NCBI GenBank assembly: GCA_021234155.1
Contig: JAJEKV010000050.1
Location: 4,116,488-4,180,487, forward strand
Source of the DNA: Isoetes taiwanensis
Lineage: Eukaryota > Streptophyta > Lycopodiopsida > Isoetales > Isoetaceae
Direction: 5' to 3'
Length of the DNA: 64,000 bases
The number at the start of each line of letters is the position of its first letter. Position 1 is the first letter of the stretch. The notes beneath the pieces are model-generated. The model searched no databases. It saw only the letters and a program-made list of their open reading frames with translations, and was not told the origin of the DNA. The position numbers and the translations under genes are program-made. Positions 45,700-59,110 of the stretch are shown one piece after another.

Positions 45700-47430
45700 T
45701 ATTTAGTTGTTGTGTATTTTTTCTCTTGCAAGAAACTTTCTCTATTCTTTATGTAAAACTTGATGTGGTGTTGAAAAAGAAAATCATTCAACTTGTTTAC
45801 AACTTATTCTCTAGCATAATGTACATGATGTTCAATATGGACCCATTCATACTTGGTTTATATATTAAAATGGTAGAATTATACCATAACTTATTGTTAG
45901 AAATGTAAAGACTGTTTTAAAGCTGCTCTAATATGTAACACAATAACCGGGGGTTCCAAGAGGATTTAATATAGATATAAAAATGACAATTCTTAAAACA
46001 ACCATATATTTCTAAAACAATTGAATAGGTTGTTAAAAAAAAAAATGTAATTTCAAGATAGAAAATAATCACGTTGCTCACTTGTTATATTGGCCAAAGT
46101 AGTCTTAATGGGACATTGAGTTATTTTAGTAGAGGTTCAAGCCCCTGTATTTTATATTCTAAAACCTTAGGCAAAGCCATATAGAGGTTAGATATTCCCT
46201 CAAAACCTTAGGCGTCGCATTTTATATTTCAAAATCATAGGCACCCCCAGTTATAAATGACTATAAGTGAAATGAGAGGTGTCCAGAGGCTCCAACATAC
46301 GATCTGGGCCATATAGGATCGACGGATCTGATGATGGTGGAAGTCCAGGGTGCACCCCATTTAGAATATGTGGCACAATAACAGAGAATGATCAATGCAT
46401 TACATTACATTACAAATTAGACACAATTATACATGACCAATATTTAACTTCATAATAACAATTTTATGGGTATCGATTATTTACAGGCTTGGAAGTAAAA
46501 AGATTATGTACTCATGGGATATGTACTTGCAAAGAAATAAAGGAACTAATAGCATACCTCTTTGTCAAGCAATGCATCTTCCGTTGTCAAATCCGATAAC
46601 AATATGGAATGTGGGTCGCTCATTTGAGCGGAAGATCATTCTGGTGCTGACACCTGTGATACTCCAATATCACGGAATGGAAGTCGGGGCAGCCGATTCC
46701 GCTGATCCGATGAGCAAAAGGTCGATTTGAAGTAGCAGTAGCTCGATTTGAATAAGCAGCAGATCGCAACAGCACCTCCCCACATTCCATATTGTAGGGG
46801 CAGGGAGGTTGGGGCTTCCTTTCTGCAACAGGGGCGGGGATCCTAGCACAAATAGATAGATGAACAGATGGATGTATGGATGGATGGATGGATTCCACGA
46901 AAGGAATAGACTATCATATAATAGTTTGTTTAAATGATTTCTAGTGCAAAAAGAATAAATTGTTACGTAACTCTCTTGCATAATCTGTAGACAAAGAATG
47001 CTACTATGTTTGCCTCTAAGTGTTAGATGCAGTACCATGTCAACTCCCGCAACAGACAGATTCATAGACAAAGAATTGACAACAATTGTGTGGATCAGCG
47101 TCTTCCTTTGTAATATTGAGTATACCATGAGAATGTTACTTACATATCTTGTGAAGTGTTTCTTAGTTGACTAAATCTCAATGGACAGTAAGATAGATAA
47201 AAAAAGTGCAGCAATTGAAGACAATAAGAAGAAGTGAAGAGATGACCTGTACTGGAGAGAAAATGCTCGCAGAACTGACTCTACATGTAGTAAGCTACAC
47301 AATGCAATCAATGTAGGTATACATGCACATAAATTGGAAAAGCAGCAAAGATATTCGAACTATAATGTAGTTCACGCTCAAATGTTGTTATTCAAAATCT
47401 GGCTTTTCTTATCCTTTTACTTTTTTCTTT
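45700..47430. other. Non-coding stretch
   Basis: AT-rich, no gene supported. (GGAT)n-like repeats (gatggatgtatggatggatg) lie at about 46868-46891. The segment TTTTATATTYYAAAAYCWTAGGC occurs twice (about 46149 and 46209). Confidence 0.5.
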
Positions 47431-47510
47431 TCCCTTGGTTTGGGTGCGTACTCACACAAGGGGTGACTCCGAGCATCGAGAGCTGTTGGATAAGCATATA
47501 TGCCCTTTGT
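47431..47510 (-). repeat. Dispersed repeat family B, short copy, reverse orientation
   Basis: CCCTTGGTTTGGGTGCGTAC, GGGGTGACTCC and GGATAAGCATATATGCCCTT are the reverse complement, with substitutions, of the block at 50406-50480. Confidence 0.65.
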
Positions 47511-47639
47511 TCCTCGATCTAGACCATACATAGAGATCCTCGTTTGTGGAGTATGCATGTGTTTTGGTATACTGTATAACACAGTTTGCAAAATACTATA
47601 AGATTTGAGGCAATGTACTATATGGTGTTGATTTTGTAC

Positions 47640-48822
47640 ATGTATAATATGATTTTAGGGGCGAAGGTTACATCCATGCTTCAAGGTATTTTAGGCAGAT
47701 TTATTGCCAATGGAGGAAATAGCAAAACTTGGATCCCTGTTTTTATTAAGGAATGCATGAAGAAAAAGATTAATGGGGTCTAGGCATCCTTAATATTGAG
47801 AAGCAGGGGTTGGCTCTGGCTGCTAAATATATCTTTAGAGCAGGGCATAATAAAATCAACCATCCTATTTTTAGCTTGATTAGGTATTATTTATCCAAAT
47901 ATAGACCTTTTGGATGGAGAAATGTCAATATGCAACTCCCAGACAGCCTGTTCTTTGACTTTAAAGTCCCAGATAACATTCCTGGTATTATTAAGAAATG
48001 GATAAAAGCATGGACGGCTGTTTATAGAATGTATAATTGGAAGGAGGGTATGTCAAGAGATCAGGCGATCTTTTGGAGTTCTTCTTTGATTCTCAATAAT
48101 CCTAACATGTGTCTTGATCAGGAAATGGATAGACATGGCATCACTCATATCTCTCATCTGTTTAATGAGGCTGGATTATTAAGTTTTACAATTCTGATTT
48201 AGCTGATCTGGATGAAGAAATGAAAATACCAAGCAATCAGAAAGCTTTTGTATTATTAGTGGGATCGGCAATCGGGGAGATTGATGCATATAAATGGTAC
48301 ACGGATAAAAGCCAAAATGGCTTAGATATTTAACTGAGAATTTACACATTGACTGCATATTCAAATGAGGAATCTCATAGAAAGGTGCTCACGCTGTCTG
48401 AAATTCATGTGGAAATCCATTATCTAAAATCTAAGTCTTTTTATCGTGGCTTGGCATGGGCTTTTAGCCACCAACTCAAAAGATATAGGTTAAATATGGT
48501 ACGCCTCGCACGTGTGAAGATGTTACAAAAGCTGAAGATGAAGACCACCTTTTAAAAATTTGCCTTTGGTAGAATGGGAGTCTGGGTTGGCTGTGATGAA
48601 TTCAATACATCACTAACCTATCCTAGGACTCCTTTGATTGATATCTTGTTTCCGCAGCCTCAGGGTTGGAGAATTTCATCAATTCTCCTCTGGAGGAATC
48701 GCCAAAGGAAAGAAAACAAAAAAATCCCGATATCGCTAGAATCCGAGGAATCATCATCCTGTCCACTGAGGCTGTTTAATCAAAACAAATCCAATCATGA
48801 AATCATTCTTTGGATCGCTTAA
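47640..48822 (+). pseudogene. LINE ORF2 remnant (end of RT to zf-RVT region)
   Basis: SMLQGILGRFIANGGNSKTW then, after a one-base shift near 47778, GLGILNIEKQGLALAAKYIF give the plant-LINE pattern found after the reverse transcriptase palm (..FIWGG..GGLGI..N.ALL.KW..R). The frame stays open to 48202 (NWKEGMSRDQAIFWSSSLIL). Further phrases to 48822 come in other frames. It differs clearly from the LINE at 23.5-29.9 kb, so it is another family and older. Confidence 0.7.
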
Positions 48823-50394
48823 ATGTTCAAATAAATGCCTAATTCCATTATCTGGTACTTTGCAGGGTGAAATATATCAGGGACCAAAGAGCAAGTGGGG
48901 ATAAGATCAAACCTTATAGATTCAGAAATTCTATCATGCATTTTGGAATCAAAATTTAGGAGCTAAATCTGTAAATTGCATACATCAAACGATTGAGTCG
49001 TCAGCTGATGATTGCTCTTGTATCAAAATTTAGATGTCCGGAAGATCCCTACGATATATGAGGCAATGGATCACCGCGGACGGTTCAACCCATCCAATTT
49101 CAAAATTCACTCAGCCCTATTGTACCTTACGATTCCGCCCACAAGAAGTGTAGGCGAAAAAGGAACAAAGACAAGTGGCGAAGGGTCAGCGAATAACTGG
49201 TACCGCGATTCCGGCGAGTTAATGTCACATATGGACCGCAATTTCTTGTTCAAAGGCATAACTTTTTATATGCAAGCTTATATCTTACGCATGCATAATT
49301 TTTGTACTCATGTATTATATTAATAATATAGCTCTTACATCCTTCAATAAATTCCAGGGCTCTGCGGCCCATCCCTCCGTGAATACCCAGTAAAAGGGGG
49401 TTTAAGAGTTACCTTTCTAAAATTAATGGGAATATAATGGTTTGTATTATACCTAAAACTTTTTTGAAGCGCCGGGCGATCAACACAAAATCATTGCATT
49501 ATGCGAGGCAATTGATACTATGCTAGATATTGATTGTGTAATTAATATGTAGCATTAAAAGCGAATATGTAGCATAAACCAATGAATAAATAAACCAAAA
49601 TTCATGTTCATAAAATAATGGCATGCATTTTTAACCAAGTTGGATCATATCGTAACACATACCTAGCTATGACATTTTCTGTGAGGGTGATTGATCTCAT
49701 ATGTGATGCATGCCGCGCACCACTCATTGAGGAGCGATGACCTTTGGGCTTTCCGATACATTCGTGTCACTCTTCTCATTACTCTACGTGCACTCCATTT
49801 CAAACAAAGGCAATTGTGGGTGTTTCTTTTTGATATTAGTAATGCATGTGTTTATATTATGCAAGATTTTTTTGTTAATGTTAATAGTATAGTTGTTGTA
49901 GGTAGTGATCGACCATGAAAGAAAGCGAAGCTACTCAAGGTAGGGTTCTGGTATCTTGGTACCACCGAACTTTGGGGCTGGGCAAAGGCGAAGACAACAG
50001 ATGGAGTAGGAGATCCATCGGCAATGAGAGGCTAAAGGCGCAACAAAAGCAAGCGGAGGTGAGAGGAAGGTGGGGATTCTTCTCCTTTTGGTTTCTAAGT
50101 AAAGAAATGGATTTGGAGTTAAGTGGCTGAGGTGGAAGATGACATCACAGGGATCATATGGTGAATATTGAAGCTTTTAGGCCTTTTTGACAATGGCTTC
50201 TGAGGCCAGTATGAATGGCATTTGAACATTTGAACTTTAACAACATAAGTGTATTATGATACATGATTGATGAAACAACCTCACATGTTTAAGCGTGTTA
50301 TACTGAATATTGTGCATAGTATTTTTGTAAAACTTATTCTGATGTAAAATTACGTACATCCATACCCTGAGGAACTTTTTGTGTCAGTGTAGAT
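48823..50394. other. Non-coding stretch with a partial family B copy
   Basis: No gene supported. 49370-49480 (gaatacccagtaaaagggggtttaagag.. ttaatgg.. aatggtttgtattatac) resembles the middle of family B. Confidence 0.45.
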
Positions 50395-50640
50395 TAAGGA
50401 ATAAGGATAAATATGCCTATCCATGACTCTCATTTGCCAGCGTCACCCAGGTGTGAATATGCACCCCAAACAAAGGGGGGTTTAAAGGAAATTTTAATTT
50501 AAATGTGTTGGAGACTAATGGTTTCTATGTTAATTAATGTTAATGGTGGACATGTGTTGGTTGTTATACTAAAAAACAAATTTTGAGCCTTAGGACTAAC
50601 AAAACTCCATGAGGAAGAAACACTCCAGGAACCCTCCTCA
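50395..50640 (+). repeat. Dispersed repeat family B, forward copy
   Basis: The features in order are GATTAAGGA, AAATATGCCTATCCATGACT, GTCACCCAGGTGTGAATATG, CACCCCAAACAAAGGGG, ATTTTAATTTAAATGTGTTG, TTAATTAATGTTAATGGTGG, CATGTGTTGGTTGTTATAC. The same order occurs at 54787-55140. Confidence 0.75.
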
Positions 50641-53640
50641 CTCATTAAATTCCCTCAGAAAGCTTGGATATTCTGAACAGAACACATGTATGAGGGCATG
50701 GTTCTTTCAGGAAACCATGGAATCCCATTCAAGAGAACATGCTGTCGGAATAAGTAGCAAGAATATATTTAAGTTTGAGCTATGAGTGTATGACAATAAT
50801 AATGCATTGCCTTTCCATTGCAGCTGTTATCCCTTCTAATCTTCATGCATCTTGACATTGTATGTGTAAATGTAATAAAATGATATATTGATATTTTTGG
50901 GGATTTCTTCCACCAATCCATACCATGAATGCATAAAATCATCAATTTTTTTCTATTTAAAAGTAGTTGATCATTTCTTTTTGGCTGCGTAAAATGTCCA
51001 GAGTTGGGTGATGGGTTGTTTGTTGTATTTCAAATGTGTGTGCATGGGATAGAATGTGAAGAACATGTATATCAAATGGTAATAAATAACCATGAATCAA
51101 AATAACATAATGAATGGCAGGCACTGTGGATATGTTTCCAAGGCAAAGGACACAAGCTCAAGTGATCCCAGCAACCAGGCCCTCCCCAAAATAGGAGTCA
51201 ATTCCGTTCACTTCATCATCAGATTCGGCCAGGGAGAACCACGTGCTTGATTGATGAAAGACATAATATTCTATAGATCAAAACAAAGAAAAGATTTTAG
51301 GCCTTAAGACTTTAAGTGCCACCCATTCAGGAAGGAAAACAAGCAAATAACTTCAAATGAGCCTAATCATGAAATAAATGCAGGATTATTGGTGCATGAA
51401 GCCGATTCAATGAACCAATCATACCAAGTTATTTGAAATTTGCATGAAACCCGGAGCCCATCAGGTACTCCAATACCGTACAAGTTGTTGGTACATGAAG
51501 GTTATTTTCTTGATTCTGGGGATGATGATTGGATTGCGTGGACAAAATAAGCTCTTTGCAGAGGGATTTTCAAGGCTTTGCATTCAGCATGGGAGAAATG
51601 TGGGCTGGGGAATTATTCAAACCGTTACTCATGATAAAGATAAAACACCATCATCTAAGGGAATGCGAAAGTATGAAGTAGTCGATGAGCTATCCGCGAG
51701 CACCAAGGCGAGTGGCAAAACATAAAGACCTGACTCGCAAAAGTGAAAAGAAACTGGCGGAGAAACGCTGACAGCACTTCCGATTTCCGCCACTTGCGGG
51801 ATTTTACCACATAAAGCTGAAAGGTTAGCCAAAAAGCTGGTGAACTCAATGTAGAATAGCAACATCAAATCACGAGTTCTCGTACAGCTTTGTTACCAAC
51901 CATATAGCGCAGCTCACAGGCTAACACCTGTTGTTTCACCATCTTCTACTCTCACGCTAATGATCTTGCAAAACTCATATTTCTACGGATGCAAAGGAAT
52001 ATCATTGACAGCTCTAGAAACGCGAGAGCGATTCGCCTTTTAATGAAATCCACTAGCGTCTAGGGCTACTACAACCACTCTCTTCGACTGCCAATGACAA
52101 TTTGATAAAGGTTGCGATGATTCACACAATGATAAATGGTTACCTCGTTCACAAAATTGTCGTGCTTTGATGCATGAAATCATGATTCCGGATCAAGCCA
52201 GTATTTCCTACAGTCTCAACAAATCCTTCAGATACCGCCTATAACAATCGCCAGATCATGACCGCAAGCTTCGATCAGCCGAGGAAAGAAATTGACAACC
52301 CACATACTGCACGCCATCACCGCCACATAATTTTATCACCGGTTTTCGCGAGCTTCTCTTCCATCGGAATCGCCCGTGGAAGCTGGTCTGGTTGGGCTGC
52401 AAAACGTCTGGCTGTTTGGGCTCTGGAGAAAAAGCGGGGTCTCGTAACTTCTTCTTCCGGCTCATTATTTTCCATTTCAATACCGCTGAAACCCAAAAAC
52501 CCACTAATGGCACAAACACTATCGACCGCCAGCGGTACCGCACAATATTTATCGTGGAAAGATTGAGTTACAAAACCACTCAACGCAACAAGAAGCTTGG
52601 GTTAAGTTGGCGCCCTACAAGTAGCGATATAGGCCGGAAGAATGCCTCCTGAATTTACTTCCGAAAAACAGCCGGTTTACCGCCGGAAACATCGACCCAT
52701 CCCCTTCAATTCAACCATCCATCCAAAACCAAGTAATCACAGAACCACAATAAAACTTCAAAATGTTTGTTTGAGGAATACAAACCTACTAAAAACATGC
52801 AAAACAATAAAAGCCCCACAACCACCTGATTTTCCCTCTTCTTTAAAATCCAATGGCTAACAAATAGGTGCCTCTAGAAATACCATTTAGTATGTCCCGC
52901 GTGAATGCATGAGTGAAATCATATGAAAACCATGCCAAAAGTATAAAATAAAAAAAACCCCACAATTATAAATGCCTCCATTCCGATTTAGGTCAAGTTC
53001 ATTATGCTATATATTCAAAACAAAGGTTCGGATGGTTTGTCCCTAATATCCTAACAAAATAGATGAATCAAAACGGTCTTCGCTCTGTTTCTGTAGCTCA
53101 CTCCATCCATACAATAGATAGAAAAAGGAAAAAGCGGTCATGGAACAGTAAACATAAAGGAGGCGGAGATGAAAGAGGCCCATAGTTTTCCATTTTAGTG
53201 GAATAAAAGCGTAGTGAAGTTTGAAGGAAATGAAAACTACAGTGAAATGGAACAACGGCGTGGAAGCGAGAAGCAAAAAAGCTAATCACCAAACAAAAGA
53301 AAAGTTCAATAACAAAACTAGCCAAAGCTACCATATTGCTCCATAGTGACCAATATGAAGGAAACAACAACACAAATCCACAACAACCAGACCGAATCAT
53401 TCCAGCAACAACATGAATCAGAAGATCAACAACGAATTAGAGAAGAATATCAATAACAAAACGCAGAGTTTGATGCATATGAATCGGTTCTTAAAATATG
53501 CCATTGTTCTTCGCCAATCGGAATCAATCACTCCGAGAATTGCGCTCGAAAAATGCTTTTGAAAAGGTATTGCTTTAAATGAGGAGCGCATCAAAAAGGA
53601 ATCATGAAAAACTATGGTAAAAATATAAAATTATTAAAAA
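50641..53640. other. Non-coding stretch
   Basis: Open frames around 51444-51868 and 52256-52860 overlap on both strands with no recognisable product. 52250-52680 is a little more GC-rich than its surroundings and could be a degraded exon, but nothing identifies it. Confidence 0.45.
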
Positions 53641-53649
53641 AAACCCTAT

Positions 53650-53945
53650 TACTATGCTAGATGCTCTTATGCGGTGGCCCTTTAATACCATTTGCCTGTA
53701 CCGATATAATTTGGACCATTTGCGTCTCTAGGGCGTATGCCCATACCAACCAACACATAAATAGCCAAATTCGGTAACATATCAACCCCACCCATCTACC
53801 GGTGACATTAATTAACACAGCCATTGGGTCGACACATTTAAATTAAAGTCCCCGCCAAGCCCCTTTGGTTTGGGTGCATATTCACCGGTGACTCTAGGAC
53901 GGCGAAGGAGAATTTTGTTGGATGGGCATATTTGCCCCTTACTTT
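53650..53945 (-). repeat. Dispersed repeat family B, reverse copy
   Basis: Read as reverse complement it gives GGGCAAATATGCCCATCC, GAGTCACCGGTGAATATGCA, CCCAAACCAAAGGGG, GGGGACTTTAATTTAAATGT, GACCCAATGGCTGTGTTAAT, TAATGTCACCGGTAGATGGG and TATGTGTTGGTTGGTATGGG. It faces the forward copies at 54265 and 54787. Confidence 0.75.
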
Positions 53946-54264
53946 ATAATCTGCTACGTGCATAAAGTTCTATAAGTTTGTGGGTATGCAGAGTACAAAA
54001 TTTGCTTTATCGCATTATATAATTCATAAATCACTATAGATTCCAGCAGTCCTTCCACTCCATAATTGTTGATTTACGTCGCGTTCCAAAATACAATTCA
54101 ATTATGAAACTCCGGTACTTCGCCCTACCACTTCTCAAAGAAACTCCCACTTAGAGGCTGAGGGGGTTTTTAAATCGACTGAAGTAAATAAAAACGCTGC
54201 GTTTTGTATTAAGGTCCATGGGCCGATTAGATTCAGGTGGACGATAAAAGCCTTCCTTCCTTCC

Positions 54265-54710
54265 TTCCTTCCCTTCCTCAAGTCACCCAGGTGGCAAATA
54301 TGCCCAAACCAAGGGGTTCAAAGGATTTAATTGTCTTAGGAACTAATGGCATTATTCCATTAATGTCAATGGTGGAGTATGTGTTGATTGTTAATGTCAA
54401 TGGTTGTTATCGTGTTGGTTGTTATGTTGGGGATTTAATTTTATGTTGGATCTGTGTTTATCCATGTAAAAGCTCTTTCAGCCCCGCCAGGGCCACATGG
54501 AGACGTCCCGTGTGGCCAAAACTTTGGGAATTCGACGACTTCAAATTCATTTGAGGCATTTCTCTGTGGCTTTTGGATTTGATCCTGATAAAACAAATGG
54601 GCCATAGAAGTAAAATTTACACCTATAAAAAGAATGGTAGATTGATCCCTTATTAGAAAGTCTCAAGTTTACCTTCTATACAATATGCTTGAAATCTTAC
54701 TCTAAATGTT
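54265..54710 (+). repeat. Dispersed repeat family B, forward copy (first of tandem pair)
   Basis: AGTCACCCAGGTGGCAAATA, CCCAAACCAAGGGGTTCAAA, TTAATGTCAATGGTGGAGTA, TGTGTTGATTGTTAATGTCA, GGTTGTTATGTTGGGGATTT. Similarity to the next copy continues into AAAACAAATG and AGTCTCAAGTTT. A (CTTC)n run (54250-54279) sits at its start. Confidence 0.75.
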
Positions 54711-54786
54711 TTCAGATCTTGTTATCTGAGTATAGCAAATTTGCTGCATGCCTAGCTGAGGGACACATATGCGGTATTTCGATTAA

Positions 54787-55250
54787 GGAGACAGGGCAAA
54801 TATGCCTATCCTTGACTCTGCCCTCACGTCACCCAGTGTAGAATCCATGCCACCCAATAAGGGGTTAAGGGGATTTTAATTTAAATGTGTTAGACCCAAT
54901 GGTTGTATAAATTAATGTCAATATGGTAGATATGTGTTGATTGTTAATGTCAATGGTTATTTATGTGTTGGTTGTTATGTGTTGGGATTTAATTTTTATA
55001 TTTTAGGATAATTCAATGGTTTGTGTAGCAAAAAAGCATTTTTTGGCCCCTTAGGAGACCTCCAGAGACGATCCCGTGAAGCCAAAAACTTTAAAATTCA
55101 AATGAGGAAAAAACTACAGAATTCGAACTGAGGCTTCATCTGTATTTTGATTTGATCACAATAAAACAAATGAATACACAGCCGAATTTACCATAAAGAT
55201 GGCGGATTGATCTACTTTTCTTCAAGTCTCAAGTTTGCTTACAAAAGCTT
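54787..55250 (+). repeat. Dispersed repeat family B, forward copy (second of tandem pair)
   Basis: It lies about 546 bp downstream of the previous copy with the same order of motifs, including GATTAAGGAGACAGGGCAAA at its left edge as at 50395. It keeps the segment ATTTTAATTTAAATGTGTTA that the 54265 copy has lost. Confidence 0.75.
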
Positions 55251-58200
55251 GTTATTATACTATGTAATTGTTACTTCGCTACAACCTCTCTTTCACAATG
55301 ACACCATTGTTTATCGAATCTATGATTTTGGATCTCCATCAGCATAAAGAAATGTAATTCACCTTCACGGTTGATTAAAGTTCAAAACCTAATATCGTAT
55401 TCTTGTGTCCATTGATGACGGAAAAAGAGCATTCAGAACAAATCGCTGTTGTGTGCATAAGATCTTTGTTGATTCCGGCTAAAAGAATTTGCGCTACTAT
55501 AGAACAATCCGTGACCAGGGAATATCAAAGTTGGAAACAACCGGAGATCAAAGCGAATCTGCGGCAAATCTTAGGAAAACAAAGGGGTTTTAGCCTTCAG
55601 TGCCAGAATGAAACCAACCACAACCATGCGCACTTTCCGCATTCGCTAACTGGAAGAAAACATTCGCTCATCTGCTGGCAAGTGTGAACAAAAATCCATC
55701 GTGGTAAGTAAAATCCACTCCGGCGATAAGATCCAGTACACACATTACCATGTACACATGCATATACACACAGCCATACATGCACTTGCACTTGCACTTG
55801 CATGCACAAATGCATGCGCATGCGCATGCAATGCAATGCTGTGCAGCCATACATCACCTGTGATGTTCATGCCTGAAACATCGCAGAGAGAAAGACAACA
55901 ACTAGGTTAGTTCCCACCAGCAAAAATCTTGTTATAAATGGTGCACTCTAGAAATACTATTTGGTCACTCAGCGAATACAATAGCGAAATCATGAAAAAA
56001 CCATATTGTAAAATCTAAAAGTAACCCCTGTTTATTGTACTGCATATTCTGTGTCTCTAGGAAATAGGAATTGCTATCCTTTGCATGTTTATAAAATAAA
56101 TTCACTTTCAACAGATTCAATTCCTAGTCTAGCATCCCTCATTCAAAATAATGTTCAATTCAGTATTGGTGCCTTAGAGGGAGAAATCTGCATTTGTGTT
56201 ATCGAATGAACTTTCAATGATAATCGTGTGTGTTGCATTTCTATTCTGGAAAATTTAATCTTGCATTTTTAATGCTCCTGAGTTAGATACATTTTAATAG
56301 AAAATTCTAATTGAGAAATACTAGATCAAAGTTCATTTAGGATGGATGCTTCTGGGCTAACTCTGCTTCAAGATCCCTAAGAAGCAGACAACTTTTGAAC
56401 AAGCGAGGTCATTTTCATTGGATGTATAATTTAAGATCGCAACTGGCTTTTGTTGGAAACTACTTGCATCATTCATATTAGACTGCGTAAAAATTGAAAC
56501 CAAATTAGTGGAAGACAAAAGGGTGAAGGATTCCACGGTCGATTGGGTTTGATGCATAATGATTGGCACATCAATGACTCCTCCTGAAAGGCTGACTAAA
56601 CAGAACAAATCACTTTAAGAACTTTTTTTAAAGAATTGCATGGATCTTAACCTGCTTCATTTCATTGGCCGTGTATAGATCTGAGTTCATCTTCATAAAT
56701 CCAAATTGAACGCAGGTGTGGAGATTCATTCACTACATGATCTAACAGAAAAGAGGGAGCAACATGAAACATGCTCCGTGGACGATAAAATCATATTCTA
56801 TTCTATTCTATTCTATTTATAATTACCAACTATTATAACCATTGATGTACAAACAATTTTCTACAAATAAAGAAGGCAATTTATAAGTTAGTCTATGCTT
56901 GAACTGTTGAGGCTTGATGCTGATTTCTATAAAATGGAATGAGAATCTCTAAGCGTGATGCCTTTTAGATGATAGAATTAGGGTTCCATTCCGTTGTGCT
57001 TCAAAAAGTAGTAAAAGTCTCTCTATTTTTCTTTATTTTCAAAATGAACTATTGGGTGCTCTGGATTGTAAATAACTTAATGCATGCGCTATAGCTGTAG
57101 TCTTCTGTTTCTAGGTAGCTACTTGAATGCAAGTTATGGGCAAAATAATGCAACGTAATTGCACAAAAGCCTCCAGTTTCAACATTAAGAAAAGGATTAA
57201 TGAGTTCTTTAGCGATTGATGAAGATCTGCAAATTAGAAAGAACCAGCGGTGAACTCGGTTCAACTAGTGTGAGATGCGTGGGATATGCTTCCCCGGATA
57301 AAGAATCGAGGGCAATCATAAGTCAAATCTTATCCCTACAATACATCGCCGGTACCTTTGGCTGCATATCGACCTTCATCTTCACAAAATTCCTCCACTT
57401 CCGGAAATATTTAGTGTACAGTATTCTATTTATGAACAGATTCCTTTTAACCTACACGTACCTCCCCTCAAAAAAAAAAGGGAAGAAATAGAAATGTGTA
57501 TCACGGATAGATGTAGTATGTGATAGATCCCAAAAACTAAAAACGGTTTTAATATTCCATTTAGATTTGAGGCCATTGGTCTCGACTATTCGCTCATTGT
57601 CGGTGATATCTTTTACTTCAAAGAGCTATCCTATGTCAAGGGCTAGAAACATTGGCAGAATTGTGCCAGGCAGGCTGATGGAAGAACCAAGATCTACCAT
57701 GGTATAAAACCAATATCATGTTATGTTGCATTGCAGTAATAAATATGAAAGAAATCATATGATATTAAAGAATCCAATAAAAAGAAACAGATGTATGTTT
57801 GAACACGAAACCCATATACAACATGTCGCAGTTCTCTACAGCCTCCTCCTGTGGCTAAATGCAAATTAGCAAGCAAGACTATGCAATTTTCCATCAAAGT
57901 CCCAAGGAAATCCAGAATTTTCCATAGTCCTTTAGCCCAATATGAAAAGGAAAGTAGAACAGGACCAGACTTTGCAACAACTTGCTGCCAGCATTCAACC
58001 AAAGAAATGCAAGTTATGCCAATGGAAAACCAATCAGCTGCTGCAACATCAATGGCCTCCACAACCATCAACAACATCTTTGATCGACCTGGAAAAGTAA
58101 CCTTTGAAGCTTCAGTGCGCCCCACGCACAACATCCATGGCATGAAGAAATTTAAACAAAACTCAAAAGCAAATTCCCGACCGGAATACACTTACCAAAC

Positions 58201-58300
58201 TCGCCATGTACGAGGAACCGCGAACCAAAACCAGACCTCGAATCTCACATGCTGGCACCATCAACAACAGCCAGCCCAATCTTACATTATCTGAGAAAAC
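55251..58300. other. Non-coding stretch
   Basis: No gene supported. A (TGCA)/(CACTTG)/(GCATGC)-rich simple-sequence segment lies at about 55738-55850. Frames at 57721-58294 overlap on both strands (156 codons on -, 147 on +) without recognisable domains. Confidence 0.45.
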
Positions 58301-59110
58301 GAGCCGGCTTTCTCGTCTTGAATGCTCTTATGTCTCTGCGTACAAGGACTCAGCAAATAAATCTACCATGTGCCACTACGGCGTAGCGTATTTTACGCCA
58401 ATACCCATGGCCGGGAAGAGCTGCCGCTCCTCGCAAATACCGAAAGTCATGACAGCAATATTGGAATCATTCACTTTCGCCGGCCCACCGCATTCCCCGG
58501 GGCCTAAATTGAGCGCCGCCATGGCGTCATATGGGCCGAGTTTCCATGACGACTTCAAACGGGTCATGCCGAAATGCGATTGGCGTCCTCCTACAAAACG
58601 CCGCCGGGCATAGCTGATCCTTCTCGCGGCGTTGTTTAAACGAATCACCGGGTAGATCAGCGAGGAGGAAACGGCGACAATAAGCGCATCCTGTCTCTCC
58701 ACCCTACATCGGAACCGTTTAGAAGTCGAAATAGCGAACCCGATGAAATCACGGCGACCCGGAACCTCATGCGATTAAATTGATGACGCCAGGAAGGCGT
58801 CTCAATGACATTCCATTCACCTTTATTCGACCGCCCGCCAAAATGAAGGCGCTTACATCGCTTCCCATCGCGCCGCCTTTCAGAACGCCCATGCGAAGAG
58901 CAATTCGCCTATCTCCAAAACTGTCCCGTGATGTTCAACATTGAAATCCGTAAAAATGATCTTGGCAACCAAAAGCTGCTCTTTTCGCGTCGGCAGGCTC
59001 CGCGGCAGGCCGGAATATTGAGGACCATCCAATGGCGACCATGAACCCTCCGCGTACAAGCGCCCGGCGCTTCCACCAACGCGAACTCCGGCTAAAGCCT
59101 AATACCATAT
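58300..59110. other. GC-rich segment, possible relic exon
   Basis: This segment is visibly richer in CG dinucleotides and GC than its surroundings. On the minus strand, 58376-58702 is open (108 codons: RFVGGRQSHFGMTRLKSSWK, GPYDAMAALNLGPGECGG), and so in another frame is about 59100-58895 (LAGVRVGGSAGRLYAEGSWS). I recognise neither. A diverged echo of the second stretch lies at 59205-59350 (VGGRSRLWIWGV in the corresponding frame), suggesting an old local duplication. Confidence 0.3.

Noticed and set aside
51444-52860. Cluster of 60-100 codon frames on both strands
   Set aside because: No domain, no consistent splice sites, frames overlap in sense and antisense; at most a degraded exon.
55730-55860. 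Possible CRISPR-like or regulatory repeat (gcatgc/cacttg)
   Set aside because: Simple-sequence DNA of variable short period with no spacers; the genome is a plant.
57721-58294. Overlapping 156-codon (-) and 147-codon (+) frames
   Set aside because: Both strands are open, neither shows a domain or splice partner; likely chance.
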